A stretch of DNA of 64,000 bases from an uncultured Christensenella sp. Its GTDB lineage: Bacteria; Bacillota; Clostridia; Christensenellales; UBA1242. The notes under the pieces are model-generated. The model saw nothing but the letters and a program-made list of their open reading frames with translations. It had not been told where the DNA came from and made no database searches. The translations under genes were made by a program, and so were the position numbers. Positions 18,125 to 26,110 of the stretch are shown here, one piece after another. The stretch lies in the NCBI GenBank assembly GCA_949282135.1, contig CASDOR010000014.1, positions 34,475 to 98,474 of the forward strand. Direction: 5' to 3'. Position 1 is the first letter of the stretch. Every line of letters begins with the position of its first letter.

Positions 18125-18363
18125 AACTTGACAAAAAAACCATTATAAGATTAAAAGATATTTTAAAGCAAGATAAAGAAAATGTTTCTCGTCCACTTTT
18201 ATCTTTAATAAAAAGTGATGTTTATTCGGTTTTTTCTAATTATTTTGAGACAAAGTTAGAAGATGTTGAAATTATCTACTATGTTGGAGATGATAACAAA
18301 TACCATTTTGACGTTCGTGTTTTGGCACAAAGACCAAAAAAAATGAATTTTTTGAGTGTTTAA
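18121..18363 (+). CDS. minE: Cell-division topological factor MinE
   Basis: An 80-residue MinE. The family phrase RLKDILKQDKENVSRPLL is at about 10–27 and DVYSVFSNYFETKLEDVEI at 32–50. MinE stimulates MinD ATPase and drives pole-to-pole oscillation. Its start overlaps the minD stop by 4 nt, implying coupled translation. The gene ends 2 nt before the -35 region of the spoIVFA promoter. Confidence 0.9.
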   Translation: MKLDKKTIIRLKDILKQDKENVSRPLLSLIKSDVYSVFSNYFETKLEDVEIIYYVGDDNKYHFDVRVLAQRPKKMNFLSV

Positions 18364-18364
18364 C

Positions 18365-18393
18365 TCATTTTTTTAAAACACCAAACATACATT
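18365..18393 (+). promoter_or_regulatory. Sigma-E-type promoter for spoIVFA–spoIVFB
   Basis: TCATTTT (18365–18371) matches the Bacillus sigma-E -35 consensus KMATATT at 6 of 7 positions. A 14-nt spacer is followed by CATACATT (18386–18393), a full match to the -10 consensus CATACAHT. The expected transcription start, about 7 nt further, is the A of the spoIVFA ATG at 18400. The match is by eye against the known consensus. Confidence 0.65.
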
Positions 18394-18399
18394 TTTAAT

Positions 18400-18978
18400 A
18401 TGAAAAGTTTCTTTAGGAAAGTTGGGTTTTTTTTTAAAAAATATCTCACTATAGTTATTATAGCCTTTATTTTTTTGTTTCTTTTTATATGTGATAAAAT
18501 ACCTACTAATACAGGCAACAAGATTATGGATAATTTAAAATCTATTGCGACAAGCTTTACTCCAACAACTGATCTATTTGACGATGGTAGTGAAGTATCT
18601 TTTGTATCTTATTTTTTTGGTATGCACCTAGCAAAAAGCGAAGAAAAGGCAGAATTTTATCATCCGACCACTCAAGAAAACATGTCAAGTAGTGATGATT
18701 TCCTAGCTTATAATTATGATGGCGTGATTTTGGCTTTGTCTCCTGGGGTGGTTAGAGCTGTAGGTTACACGACAAATAATGAAAAATATATTGAAATTGA
18801 ACATTTTGAAGGGTATGTGTCAAGGTATGTTGGTCTAAATACTGTTGGGGTAACAACTGGAGATAAGGTCAATGCTAAAAATCCAATTGGCATAGTTTCA
18901 AGTGGTAAGACCGTTAGAATTTATTTACACAAAAATAACGATATTGTTAAAACTAGCGAAATAGAATGGAAAGATTAA
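18400..18978 (+). CDS. spoIVFA: SpoIVFA-like M23/LytM-fold regulator
   Basis: A 192-residue bitopic protein with a cytoplasmic N-terminus, one membrane segment (YLTIVIIAFIFLFLFICDKI, about 15–34) and an extracytoplasmic LytM/M23-like domain (about 105–190: DGVILALSPGVVRAVGYTT…GVTTGDKVNAKNPIGIVSSG). The zinc ligands of M23 peptidases (HxxxD and HxH) are absent, as in SpoIVFA. In Bacillus, SpoIVFA holds SpoIVFB inactive until the forespore signal arrives. The next gene is spoIVFB, overlapping by 13 nt. There is no Shine-Dalgarno; the ATG coincides with the predicted sigma-E transcription start, so the mRNA may be leaderless. Confidence 0.8.
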   Translation: MKSFFRKVGFFFKKYLTIVIIAFIFLFLFICDKIPTNTGNKIMDNLKSIATSFTPTTDLFDDGSEVSFVSYFFGMHLAKSEEKAEFYHPTTQENMSSSDDFLAYNYDGVILALSPGVVRAVGYTTNNEKYIEIEHFEGYVSRYVGLNTVGVTTGDKVNAKNPIGIVSSGKTVRIYLHKNNDIVKTSEIEWKD

Positions 18979-19823
18979 AAATAAAAGTTCATATAACCTT
19001 TATTATTTTTGCTTGTTTACTTATTTACTTTGGTCAAGGTTTCTTATTTATAAATTATGTTTTGGTGATTTTCTTACATGAACTTTCACATGCTCTTGTT
19101 GCAAGAAAACTAGGCTATAACATAAAAAGTATTAAACTTATTCCGTTTGGAATTAGTCTTAACTTAGCTTCTTGTAAAATGGAAGCAGGGGATGAAATAA
19201 AAATAGCAATTGCAGGTCCTCTTTGTAATCTTATTTTATGTCTTTTTTGTTTTGCTCTTTGGTGGCTGATACCTGAAAGTTATAATTTTACATATTTATT
19301 TGGTTATGCAAATTTTATTACTTGCGTTTTTAATCTTTTACCAGCATTTCCTCTAGATGGGGGAAGAGTCTTTAGAGGGTTTATTAAGCTAAAGTCAAAT
19401 GAAAGTGATGCTATAAAATATTGTAAAATTGTAAACGTTATTCTTGCTATTTTACTACTCATTATGTTTATTATGTCTCTTTTTATTAAACCAAATCTTA
19501 CATATTTATTTGTAATATTTTGTGTTCTTTCTGGTCTTAGTACAAAAAATATAGAGGACAAGTACACTTTTATAAATTTTTCTAGTGTCAAAAAACATAA
19601 AAAAGTTGTTAAAATAAAAAATCTAAGGGTGGATGATAACGAAAGACTTTATAAAATATGTAGATATCTAGACAATTTTTCATATCTTAATTTATATGTT
19701 TATAGTAGCACAGAAAATTTAGTAAAAATAATTAGCGAAAATGAGTACCTTTTTATGCTTGAAAAATATCCAGCTTCAATCACTTTTAGAGAGATCTTAA
19801 AACTAAATAAGGGCACTTTTTAG
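18966..19823 (+). CDS. spoIVFB: SpoIVFB-type site-2 intramembrane metalloprotease
   Basis: A 285-residue M50 protease. The zinc motif HELSHA (about residues 38–43) lies in a membrane helix; the third ligand is in NLLPAFPLDGGRVFRG (about 122–137). About six hydrophobic segments and a C-terminal soluble tail resemble SpoIVFB, which cleaves pro-sigma-K in the mother cell. Its start lies inside the end of spoIVFA, so translation is coupled. Together with the sigma-E promoter at 18365 this is a coherent mother-cell unit. The pro-sigma-K gene itself is not in the window. Confidence 0.88.
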   Translation: MERLKIKVHITFIIFACLLIYFGQGFLFINYVLVIFLHELSHALVARKLGYNIKSIKLIPFGISLNLASCKMEAGDEIKIAIAGPLCNLILCLFCFALWWLIPESYNFTYLFGYANFITCVFNLLPAFPLDGGRVFRGFIKLKSNESDAIKYCKIVNVILAILLLIMFIMSLFIKPNLTYLFVIFCVLSGLSTKNIEDKYTFINFSSVKKHKKVVKIKNLRVDDNERLYKICRYLDNFSYLNLYVYSSTENLVKIISENEYLFMLEKYPASITFREILKLNKGTF

Positions 19824-19925
19824 TATAAAATTGCGGAAAAATTAAAAACAACGTTAATTTTGCTTAACAAAAAATAATTTATCTTGTACAATATTTCTAG
19901 CATATAAAATTAAGGAAAAAATATT

Positions 19926-22298
19926 ATGAAATATGTTAGAAATTATACCGATTTTAAGAAATACACCTTTGAGTTTTTTGATAGTTTTTTACCTCCAGAT
20001 TTATCTGAAAAAATGGTAAATAGTTTTTTACTAGGACTTGGAGATAAAGAAAGTCTAGAAAGACAAACTCTTTCTTATATTAAATTTCAACCTTTAGACT
20101 ACTTAGAGGTCGCAGACTATGGCGAGGCAATCTTACAACTCAATGACTATAAGGATTTATTAAAAAAGTTTGTAGAACTTCTTCTTAAGTCCAATTCATA
20201 TGAGGCACTTTGTACTTTTATTAGTAGAATTTTTGTGCCAGAAATAGGAGACGTTAAATACCATAGTCACAAAAAAGACTATACAATTTTTGAAAGGTAC
20301 TTTGATAGATTTGTTGAAATATCAATTTATTGCAATATTGATAGGTCTCTTTGTACCCCTTTTTATCTTGCGTTACTAAATAGTGATACAAATAGCCGAA
20401 TGTTTGTATATAAAGAGCCACTAAAGGAATATCTTGAAATTTATTTAAAAGATGGAGACGAGGATGATGAATTTATTTCAGCTCTTTTATCAAATGCAAA
20501 TAATGTAAGTATTGACGCATTGTCAAGTGCTGGAAATGTTAAAACGATAAAAATGCTCCTTACCGAATACGCAAATGGTGAGTTTACAAATTCCATGATT
20601 ATAAAAAAGATTTTACTAAAAAATAAGCAAGATGGCTTTAATGTAATTGAAGAGTTACTGAGTAGTGAAGATGAAAATGTGCGGTTTAAAGCTATGCAAA
20701 TGCTAGTTTTGATTAAGGAAGATAGGAGAGTTTTTGATAGATTAAAATTCTTATATCAAAATTCAAGTGATTCTAAGACTAGAACATATCTTGAAAAAGA
20801 ATGTGGCTTTACTTCTCTTGTACCTTTTGATTCAAAAGAAGCCTTTATGAGGTACGTTGATAACAATGTTAAAACTATTCAAGAAAGGCTTTTTGGGGCA
20901 AGACTAAGGAGATATTATGACGAGCAAGGGCTAAAAAATGAGGGAATAGAGGGTAAAATACTTACCTTTGTCATGGACTTTTTTAAAAATAAAGATATTG
21001 ACAATCAACTTGGCTTTGCAAAAGATTATTTTAGATATGTGGATGAAGAAGTGCTTAGTAAACTTGCAAACGTAGTTTGTCAAGTGGCAATCCATAGAAA
21101 TAGACTACAAGGTAGCAAGTGGTCACTTAGACTTATTGCTGTTTTTGGTGATAGAAAACTTATTATAGACATGATAGAAATTTTAAAGGATTGGAGTGTC
21201 AATAATGTAAAAGACGTTTATACTAAGTATTTTGTGTCACTTCTTGCCGAGGCAAAAAGGCAGGAGATTATTGAGGTTGTAAGAGAACTTGAAAAACTTG
21301 AGCTTAATAAAAAACAAAGAAAATTCCTAGATGAAATATTAACTCAATTTTCAGTTAGCACAAATCAAAATATTGAGCAACTTAATGATAAACTTGTGGA
21401 TGATTATGGTTTTGATAAAGACGGAAAAATGGAAATAAAACTTGCTAGTAAAACCTTAATTTTACAAATAGAAAGTGACTGCAGTATAAGTATTTTCAAC
21501 AAAAAAACTGGCAAAAGAGCAAGAATTAGGGAAGCGGATGAGATTAATGGAGAAAGTTTAAGGTTTTTTATAAAAAGGATGATAAAGGAAATTAAGACAC
21601 AGAAAAAGAGACTTTTTGCATCCTTTCTTGAGTTTAGGCAATATTCTTGTGATACTTTTAAGGAGTGTATTTTAGATAATAATCTACTTAATTTCTTGTC
21701 AAAAAATTTATTTTGGGGCAGATATAAAGGAGATAAATTGGTTGAGGTGTGTGTGCTTAAAGACGACACTCTCACACATGCTGCCGGCAATCTAATTATT
21801 GAAAATTTTGAAGAATATCAAATAGCATTAGTTCAAACAATGGACATAGAGGAGTACGAAAATAGCTTAAAAGGAAGAATAACTCCACTGTTTGACCAAT
21901 TTGATTTTCCTGTATTTAGACCTAGTGATTTGAAATTAAATGCTAGTTATGTTGCTAACTTAAGTGGGACATTTTGCAATGCCAAACTCTTTGTAACTCG
22001 TCTCCAAAAATTAAAGTACAAAATAAATGATATGGACGAAACTTTGTCATTTGGTACATTGGTTAAAACAAATAAAAATTTAGATTTATTAACTTCGGTA
22101 GAATTTGATAAGGTAAATAGCAAAAATCTCGACTGTAGTACGACTTTGTCTCGAGTCACTTTTTATAGACTTAGTAAGCTGACAAAAAGTCAAAAACACT
22201 ATAATATCGACCAAAAAGAAGCTTTAGTTTTGTCAGACATAAACTCTAGAGTGCTCAGTAACGAGTTAGCACTTATTAGTCTTGCTTGTAGAAATTAA
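19926..22298 (+). CDS. HEAT-repeat protein with DUF4132 (MolR-like) C-terminal domain
   Basis: A 790-residue predicted cytoplasmic protein with no signal or membrane segment. Residues about 100–480 are helical, HEAT-like (for example NVIEELLSSEDENVRFKAMQ and SLRLIAVFGDRKLIIDMIEI). The C-terminal part (about 540–700) reads like the DUF4132 domain of Escherichia coli MolR: FLEFRQYSCDTFKECILDN, LFWGRYKGDKLVEVC, then LTHAAG and ITPLFDQFDFPVFRPSDL. No WGR domain is visible. Function is unknown; MolR-type proteins can be linked to AAA/MoxR ATPases but none is present here. RBS AAGGAAAAAAT. It sits between spoIVFB and rplU, where nothing similar is usual. Confidence 0.6.
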   Translation: MKYVRNYTDFKKYTFEFFDSFLPPDLSEKMVNSFLLGLGDKESLERQTLSYIKFQPLDYLEVADYGEAILQLNDYKDLLKKFVELLLKSNSYEALCTFISRIFVPEIGDVKYHSHKKDYTIFERYFDRFVEISIYCNIDRSLCTPFYLALLNSDTNSRMFVYKEPLKEYLEIYLKDGDEDDEFISALLSNANNVSIDALSSAGNVKTIKMLLTEYANGEFTNSMIIKKILLKNKQDGFNVIEELLSSEDENVRFKAMQMLVLIKEDRRVFDRLKFLYQNSSDSKTRTYLEKECGFTSLVPFDSKEAFMRYVDNNVKTIQERLFGARLRRYYDEQGLKNEGIEGKILTFVMDFFKNKDIDNQLGFAKDYFRYVDEEVLSKLANVVCQVAIHRNRLQGSKWSLRLIAVFGDRKLIIDMIEILKDWSVNNVKDVYTKYFVSLLAEAKRQEIIEVVRELEKLELNKKQRKFLDEILTQFSVSTNQNIEQLNDKLVDDYGFDKDGKMEIKLASKTLILQIESDCSISIFNKKTGKRARIREADEINGESLRFFIKRMIKEIKTQKKRLFASFLEFRQYSCDTFKECILDNNLLNFLSKNLFWGRYKGDKLVEVCVLKDDTLTHAAGNLIIENFEEYQIALVQTMDIEEYENSLKGRITPLFDQFDFPVFRPSDLKLNASYVANLSGTFCNAKLFVTRLQKLKYKINDMDETLSFGTLVKTNKNLDLLTSVEFDKVNSKNLDCSTTLSRVTFYRLSKLTKSQKHYNIDQKEALVLSDINSRVLSNELALISLACRN

Positions 22299-22300
22299 AA

Positions 22301-22333
22301 AATCATAACTAAACTTATAGTCTAGTTATGATT
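22301..22333 (+). terminator. Inverted repeat after the DUF4132 gene
   Basis: AATCATAACTA (22301–22311) pairs perfectly with TAGTTATGATT (22323–22333) over an 11-nt loop. The following T tract is weak, so termination is likely but not certain. Confidence 0.5.
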
Positions 22334-22499
22334 ACTTGATTAAATTAACACATTAATTATCTATTAATTTAATCTTCTAATTATTTGTTTGTTTTGTACC
22401 GGATAAGAACTTATTATTTACCCAGTAAGTACAATTCAATTCGAACTAAGTTTTAAGTTAAAAGTGGTTATTTAAAATTACCTTAAAAAATTAGTTTTT

Positions 22500-23087
22500 T
22501 TAGATTTCACCACTATTTAGTTCTTTGTTTTCTTCGGTTTTTGTTTTACTTGACTGTTTTGTTTGAGACTTTTTATTAGTTTCTAAAGCACCAGTTTCTT
22601 TTGCTTGTTCGGCAACTTCAGAGTTTGGTTTATTGTTTTCAACTAGAATATATGGCTTTAGTTTTTCAATATTGCTTTCTTCTAGTTGAAGTATGCGTTT
22701 GCCAAAAATTTGTAGCTCTTTCTTTGCTTTTTTGCTGTCAGATAATACAGACATAAGGTCAATAACTCCCATTGTCGAGCCTACTATATTTAGGCTTGCA
22801 ATTTTTCTATTTGACTTGTCCATCATAGTAGACAAGTTTATGTTAATCCACATTTTTGCTTTCTTAAAAAAATTGTTGTCAACTAGTTCTATATCATAAA
22901 CTTTTGCAAGGTCTTCACAAGATTCGCTAAAATTGTCATAGTCCTTAAATTGCTTTTTAAGTTCTTTTTTTAACTTGCTATCCTTTATTTTTTCTATGAC
23001 ATTATTGATAGATTGTTTTGCGGTTTGTAAATTTTGATATATTGCTACTAGTAGATTTGTGTTAATTTCTTTTTGACTTTTTGGCAT
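22500..23087 (-). CDS. Uncharacterised helical-bundle protein
   Basis: A 195-residue soluble protein of unknown family. Residues 5–135 form about four amphipathic helices (NLLVAIYQNLQTAKQSINNV; LKKELKKQFKDYDNFSES; KMWININLSTMMDKSN; GVIDLMSVLSDSKKAKKEL), suggesting a ferritin-like or PHA-granule-type bundle. Residues 150–195 are a low-complexity Lys/Glu/Thr/Ser tail. There are no metal-ligand motifs. AGGAG precedes the ATG. It is divergent from rplU across 164 nt. Codon use and AT content match the neighbours, giving no sign of recent transfer. Confidence 0.6.
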   Translation of the reverse strand: MPKSQKEINTNLLVAIYQNLQTAKQSINNVIEKIKDSKLKKELKKQFKDYDNFSESCEDLAKVYDIELVDNNFFKKAKMWININLSTMMDKSNRKIASLNIVGSTMGVIDLMSVLSDSKKAKKELQIFGKRILQLEESNIEKLKPYILVENNKPNSEVAEQAKETGALETNKKSQTKQSSKTKTEENKELNSGEI

Positions 23088-23144
23088 GTTTCTTTCTCCT
23101 AAAATTATTTTGTGTTGTAATTTTATAATTATTCAAAATAATTA

Positions 23145-23173
23145 TTGACTTTTTTTTCTCATTATGATAAATT
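23145..23173 (+). promoter_or_regulatory. Promoter for rplU–prp–rpmA
   Basis: TTGACT (23145–23150), 17-nt spacer, TAAATT (23168–23173). It predicts transcription from about 23180, leaving a structured leader of about 70 nt before rplU. Confidence 0.5.
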
Positions 23174-23180
23174 TTTCATA

Positions 23181-23251
23181 ACCGCATAAATAGGGTTTCA
23201 AATGTTTTTAACTACCTATATTTAGCGAGTCTGGAGGATAAGGAGGAAAGT
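23181..23251 (+). ncRNA. Structured 5' leader of rplU (L21-leader-like)
   Basis: The stem TAAATAGG (23187–23194) with CCTATATTTA (23215–23224) encloses a loop of about 20 nt. It is followed by GCGAGTCTGGAGGATA and then the rplU ribosome site AAGGAGG. A leader that binds L21 to control rplU is known in Bacillota. Position and size fit; an exact match to the published model was not tested. Confidence 0.45.
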
Positions 23252-23560
23252 ATGTACGCAGTAATTTCAAGTGGCGGTAAGCAGTATAAGGTTAGTGAAG
23301 GGCAAACTATTGATGTTGAAAAACTTAACAAAGAGATTGGCGAAAAGGTAACTTTTGATGTCTTACTTTTAAGTGATGATGGAAAAGTCAAAATGGGAAA
23401 ACCTGTACTTAAAGATGTTACTTGTGAGGCACAAGTTGTTGCACAAGGGAAAGAAAGCAAGATTATTGTTTTTAAGTACAAGCCTAAAAAGAATGAAAGA
23501 AAAAAACAAGGACACAGACAACCTTTTACTAGAGTTAAAATTTTAACAATTAAAAAGTAG
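23252..23560 (+). CDS. rplU: 50S ribosomal protein L21
   Basis: A 102-residue L21, normal length. It starts MYAVISSGGKQYKVSEGQ, the family hallmark, and ends with the basic KPKKNERKKQGHRQPFTRVK segment typical of L21. It binds 23S rRNA in the large subunit near L20. The start follows AAGGAGG. It is co-transcribed with prp (10 nt later) and rpmA, the conserved Bacillota order. The leader at 23181 may give autoregulation. Confidence 0.97.
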   Translation: MYAVISSGGKQYKVSEGQTIDVEKLNKEIGEKVTFDVLLLSDDGKVKMGKPVLKDVTCEAQVVAQGKESKIIVFKYKPKKNERKKQGHRQPFTRVKILTIKK

Positions 23561-23570
23561 AGTTAAGATT

Positions 23571-23900
23571 ATGACAAATGTCACAGTAACAAGAAAAAAT
23601 AATAGAGTTGTAAAAGTTGTGTGTGATGGGCATACGAACTATGGCGTTAGTGGAGAAGATATAGTTTGTAGTGCATTGTCAAGCATTGTGCAGACTGCAC
23701 TTCTTGGACTACTTACGGTATCACAAGTTAATGTTAAATTTGAAAGGGATGAAGAGAGAGGATTTTTGTCTCTTGAACTTCCAAAAGAAATGACAGAACA
23801 AGAAATGCATGATGCGAGTATTATACTAGACACAATGCTTTGTGGTATTAGTGATTTGAGGGAAGGTTTTTCTGATTTTATAGAATTGGAGGTGAAGTAA
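23571..23900 (+). CDS. prp: Ribosomal-processing cysteine protease Prp
   Basis: A 109-residue YsxB/Prp protease. The catalytic pair is visible as H21 (CDGHTNYG) and C33 ([10 protein letters not shown]), matching the essential His and Cys of the staphylococcal enzyme. Prp removes the N-terminal extension of L27, and the adjacent rpmA encodes just such an extension. It sits between rplU and rpmA, as usual. A GTTAAG site gives only weak ribosome binding. Confidence 0.93.
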   Translation: MTNVTVTRKNNRVVKVVCDGHTNYGVSGEDIVCSALSSIVQTALLGLLTVSQVNVKFERDEERGFLSLELPKEMTEQEMHDASIILDTMLCGISDLREGFSDFIELEVK

Positions 23901-23901
23901 G

Positions 23902-24207
23902 ATGTTTATTTTATTGCAATTGTTCGCTCACAAGAAAGGTGGCGGATCGACAAAAAATGGTCGTGATAGTCAAGCAAAAAGACTTGGTGTCAAAAAAAGT
24001 GATGGCGAAAGTGTGCTTGCAGGAAATATTATTATTAGACAACGTGGTACAAAGTTTTACCCAGGCGACAATGTAGGCATGGGTAAAGATTATACACTAT
24101 TTGCTTTAAGTGAAGGTAAAGTAAAATTTGGTGTAAAAAACAATAGAAAGACTGTTAGTGTTGTCGAAATTAAAGAGACAAAAAAAACTAAAAAAGTCGC
24201 AAAGTAA
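23902..24207 (+). CDS. rpmA: 50S ribosomal protein L27 with cleavable N-terminal extension
   Basis: A 101-residue L27. The first nine residues MFILLQLFA form the Prp cleavage motif (family: LQFFA). Mature L27 then begins [14 protein letters not shown], whose tail reaches the peptidyl-transferase centre. The rest of the core is normal ([32 protein letters not shown]). The C-terminus has a short lysine-rich tail. The gene is third in the rplU operon; a terminator follows. Confidence 0.96.
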   Translation: MFILLQLFAHKKGGGSTKNGRDSQAKRLGVKKSDGESVLAGNIIIRQRGTKFYPGDNVGMGKDYTLFALSEGKVKFGVKNNRKTVSVVEIKETKKTKKVAK

Positions 24208-24226
24208 TATGTTTTTTAGTTTATAG

Positions 24227-24250
24227 GTCAGTAGTAATACTGACTTTTTT
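24227..24250 (+). terminator. Rho-independent terminator after rpmA
   Basis: GTCAGTA (24227–24233) and TACTGAC (24238–24244) form a perfect stem over a GTAA tetraloop, followed directly by TTTTTT. Confidence 0.88.
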
Positions 24251-24378
24251 ATTGCTTTTTTTAGTCAAAAATAACTTAAGTATCAACAAAAATTCTTACA
24301 GAGGAATTTAAGGATGTCTTGTTCCTTACATATTCTAAAAAAAGAATAAAAAACATATACATTTTATAAGTTAGAGGG

Positions 24379-24648
24379 GTGTATATGTTTGGTTTTTTAG
24401 AAGAGATTTCAACATTATCTGGACTACCACTTGATATTGTAAATAAGGGCTTTAGAGTCATAAATCTTAGTAATAGAGCAGTGTATGTTGAGGGTTTTAC
24501 AGGACTTATTGATGTAGAAAGGCATGAAATTGGCATAAAACTTAAGAAAGGCATAATAAAATTAAATGGTGAAAATTTAAGCATTAAAAATATGAATTTA
24601 GATACTCTTCTAGTCGTTGGAGACATAAGGTCCATTGAAATGAGTTAA
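24379..24648 (+). CDS. yqfC: Sporulation protein YqfC (YabP/YqfC family)
   Basis: An 89-residue protein of the YabP/YqfC family, recognised from GLPLDIVNKGFRVINLSNRA and the C-terminal LNGENLSIKNMNLDTLLVVG with IRSIE. In Bacillus yqfC is mother-cell expressed under sigma-E and lies just before yqfD, as here (10-nt gap). RBS AGAGGGGTG. The 5' region contains two short hairpins (TAAGGA/TCCTTA and TATTCT/AGAATA) and a TATACATT box that could be part of a sporulation promoter, but no convincing -35 was found. Confidence 0.85.
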   Translation: MYMFGFLEEISTLSGLPLDIVNKGFRVINLSNRAVYVEGFTGLIDVERHEIGIKLKKGIIKLNGENLSIKNMNLDTLLVVGDIRSIEMS

Positions 24649-24658
24649 GGGGAGGAGT

Positions 24659-25591
24659 ATGAAGGCAAATAATTCAATTACTGTTTACAAATTAAAAGGC
24701 TTAAATTTAAAGAAGTTTTTGAAAGAACTATCAAAAAATAAGATTGATATTGCAAAATTTGATAGGCTAGATTATAACCTGTTTTTAATAGGTATAAAAA
24801 AGAAAGACGAAAAGTTGTTTTTAAAACTTGTAAAGCTTTACCATTATGAGATTATAAGTGAAAAATTGCCACTTTCTAAAAGTATTTTTAAGTTTATAAA
24901 GACAAATGTAGCATTGTTTATTGTGGGCATTATTGCTTGTTTTTTTGTTTTAGGTTGTTCTAATTTTGTGTTTAGAATAGAAATTTATGGCACGAGTAGC
25001 TTAAGTAAAGAAGAGGTTTTAAACGTTCTTAATAATAATGGTTATAAGGTAGGTAGACTAAAAAGTAAGTATGACTTAGATTCGGTTGAGAAAGTTCTAA
25101 CTCAAAATTTGGAGCTTGTAAGCTTTGCATCTTGCGTTATTAAAGGAAACACACTTATAGTTAATATCAATGAAAAAATAGACAATAGTGACTATATCTA
25201 TGATTACCCGCCTATTGTTTCACCTTTTAATGCAATTGTAGAGAAAATTGAACTTTTGTCAGGCACGGTTTTAATAAGTGAAGGTAAAACAGCAAGAGCG
25301 GGAGATGTGATTATAGCTCCTTGTGTAATGCTAGGAGATAGAGTTGTGTCAACACCTGCACGAGCAAAAGTAACTTTATATGTTGAGGTAACTAGTGTTG
25401 TAGAACTTGAAAAAAAAGTAAATGAGGATGAAAAGCAAAAAGTTATTGAAGAAAATAAAAAAGAGTTGTATAATGATTTATCTTGTTATGAACAAGTGGG
25501 GAATTTTAGTGAAACTGTCCACGAGGTAGAAGATGAAAACACACTTACACTTGTAGTTACTCTAAGTGGGCAAATAATAATTGAAAATTAA
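24659..25591 (+). CDS. yqfD: Sporulation protein YqfD
   Basis: A 310-residue bitopic protein of the YqfD family. A cytoplasmic N-terminal segment (1–75), one membrane helix (FIKTNVALFIVGIIACFFVL, about 80–99), then an extracytoplasmic region with IYGTSSLSKEEVLNVLNNNG (POTRA-like) and PFNAIVEKIELLSGTVLISE, a barrel-sandwich phrase typical of the family. It is a stage-IV sporulation protein, required for spore formation in Bacillus, with unknown mechanism. GGGGAGGAG precedes the ATG. In Bacillus phoH comes next; here ybeY follows directly. Confidence 0.87.
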   Translation: MKANNSITVYKLKGLNLKKFLKELSKNKIDIAKFDRLDYNLFLIGIKKKDEKLFLKLVKLYHYEIISEKLPLSKSIFKFIKTNVALFIVGIIACFFVLGCSNFVFRIEIYGTSSLSKEEVLNVLNNNGYKVGRLKSKYDLDSVEKVLTQNLELVSFASCVIKGNTLIVNINEKIDNSDYIYDYPPIVSPFNAIVEKIELLSGTVLISEGKTARAGDVIIAPCVMLGDRVVSTPARAKVTLYVEVTSVVELEKKVNEDEKQKVIEENKKELYNDLSCYEQVGNFSETVHEVEDENTLTLVVTLSGQIIIEN

Positions 25592-25609
25592 TACAAAGGA
25601 CGAAGAAGT

Positions 25610-26110
25610 ATGAAAGTTGAAATTAATGATTATGCATTGTCAAAAAACTTTATAAAATTAATAAACAAATTACTTAAAACTGCTAACAAGTATTCTAAAT
25701 TTAACCAACGAAAAATTAAGGTTGATATTAGCTTTGTGTCAAGAGAGCAAATTAGATTACTCAATAAAGAACAAAGAAATGTTGACAAGGAAACAGATGT
25801 TTTGTCTTTTCCAACTATAAATTTGAAACCTTTAGTAAAAATAAATATTAAAGATTATAAAGACGACATAGATATGGAGACACATTGTTTAATGCTTGGC
25901 GACATAATAATATGCGAAGACGTGGCAAGAAAAAATGCCGAAGAATACGGACATTCTTATGAAAGAGAGTTGTGTTATCTTATTGTTCATGGTTTTTTAC
26001 ATTTACTTGGCTATGACCATGAAAACGAAGAAGACAAAAAGATTATGCGTGCACTTGAAGAAGCTGTGCTTAGAAAATATAAAATAACAAGGGAAAATAA
26101 TGAAAATTAA
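25610..26110 (+). CDS. ybeY: Endoribonuclease YbeY
   Basis: A 166-residue zinc-dependent endoribonuclease acting in 16S rRNA 3'-end maturation and ribosome quality control. The metal motif HGFLHLLGYDHE (about 126–137) supplies the three histidines, and the conserved TDVLSFP is at about 62–68. A roughly 20-residue insertion follows TDVLSFP (KPLVKINIKDYKDD), slightly longer than usual. era starts inside its last codons (11-nt overlap), so the two are coupled. Confidence 0.95.
   Translation: MKVEINDYALSKNFIKLINKLLKTANKYSKFNQRKIKVDISFVSREQIRLLNKEQRNVDKETDVLSFPTINLKPLVKINIKDYKDDIDMETHCLMLGDIIICEDVARKNAEEYGHSYERELCYLIVHGFLHLLGYDHENEEDKKIMRALEEAVLRKYKITRENNEN

Noticed and set aside
24301..24378. 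Sigma-E promoter before yqfC
   Set aside because: A TATACATT-like -10 is present, but no -35 sequence at 14–15 nt spacing could be found; the best candidate is about 20 nt away.
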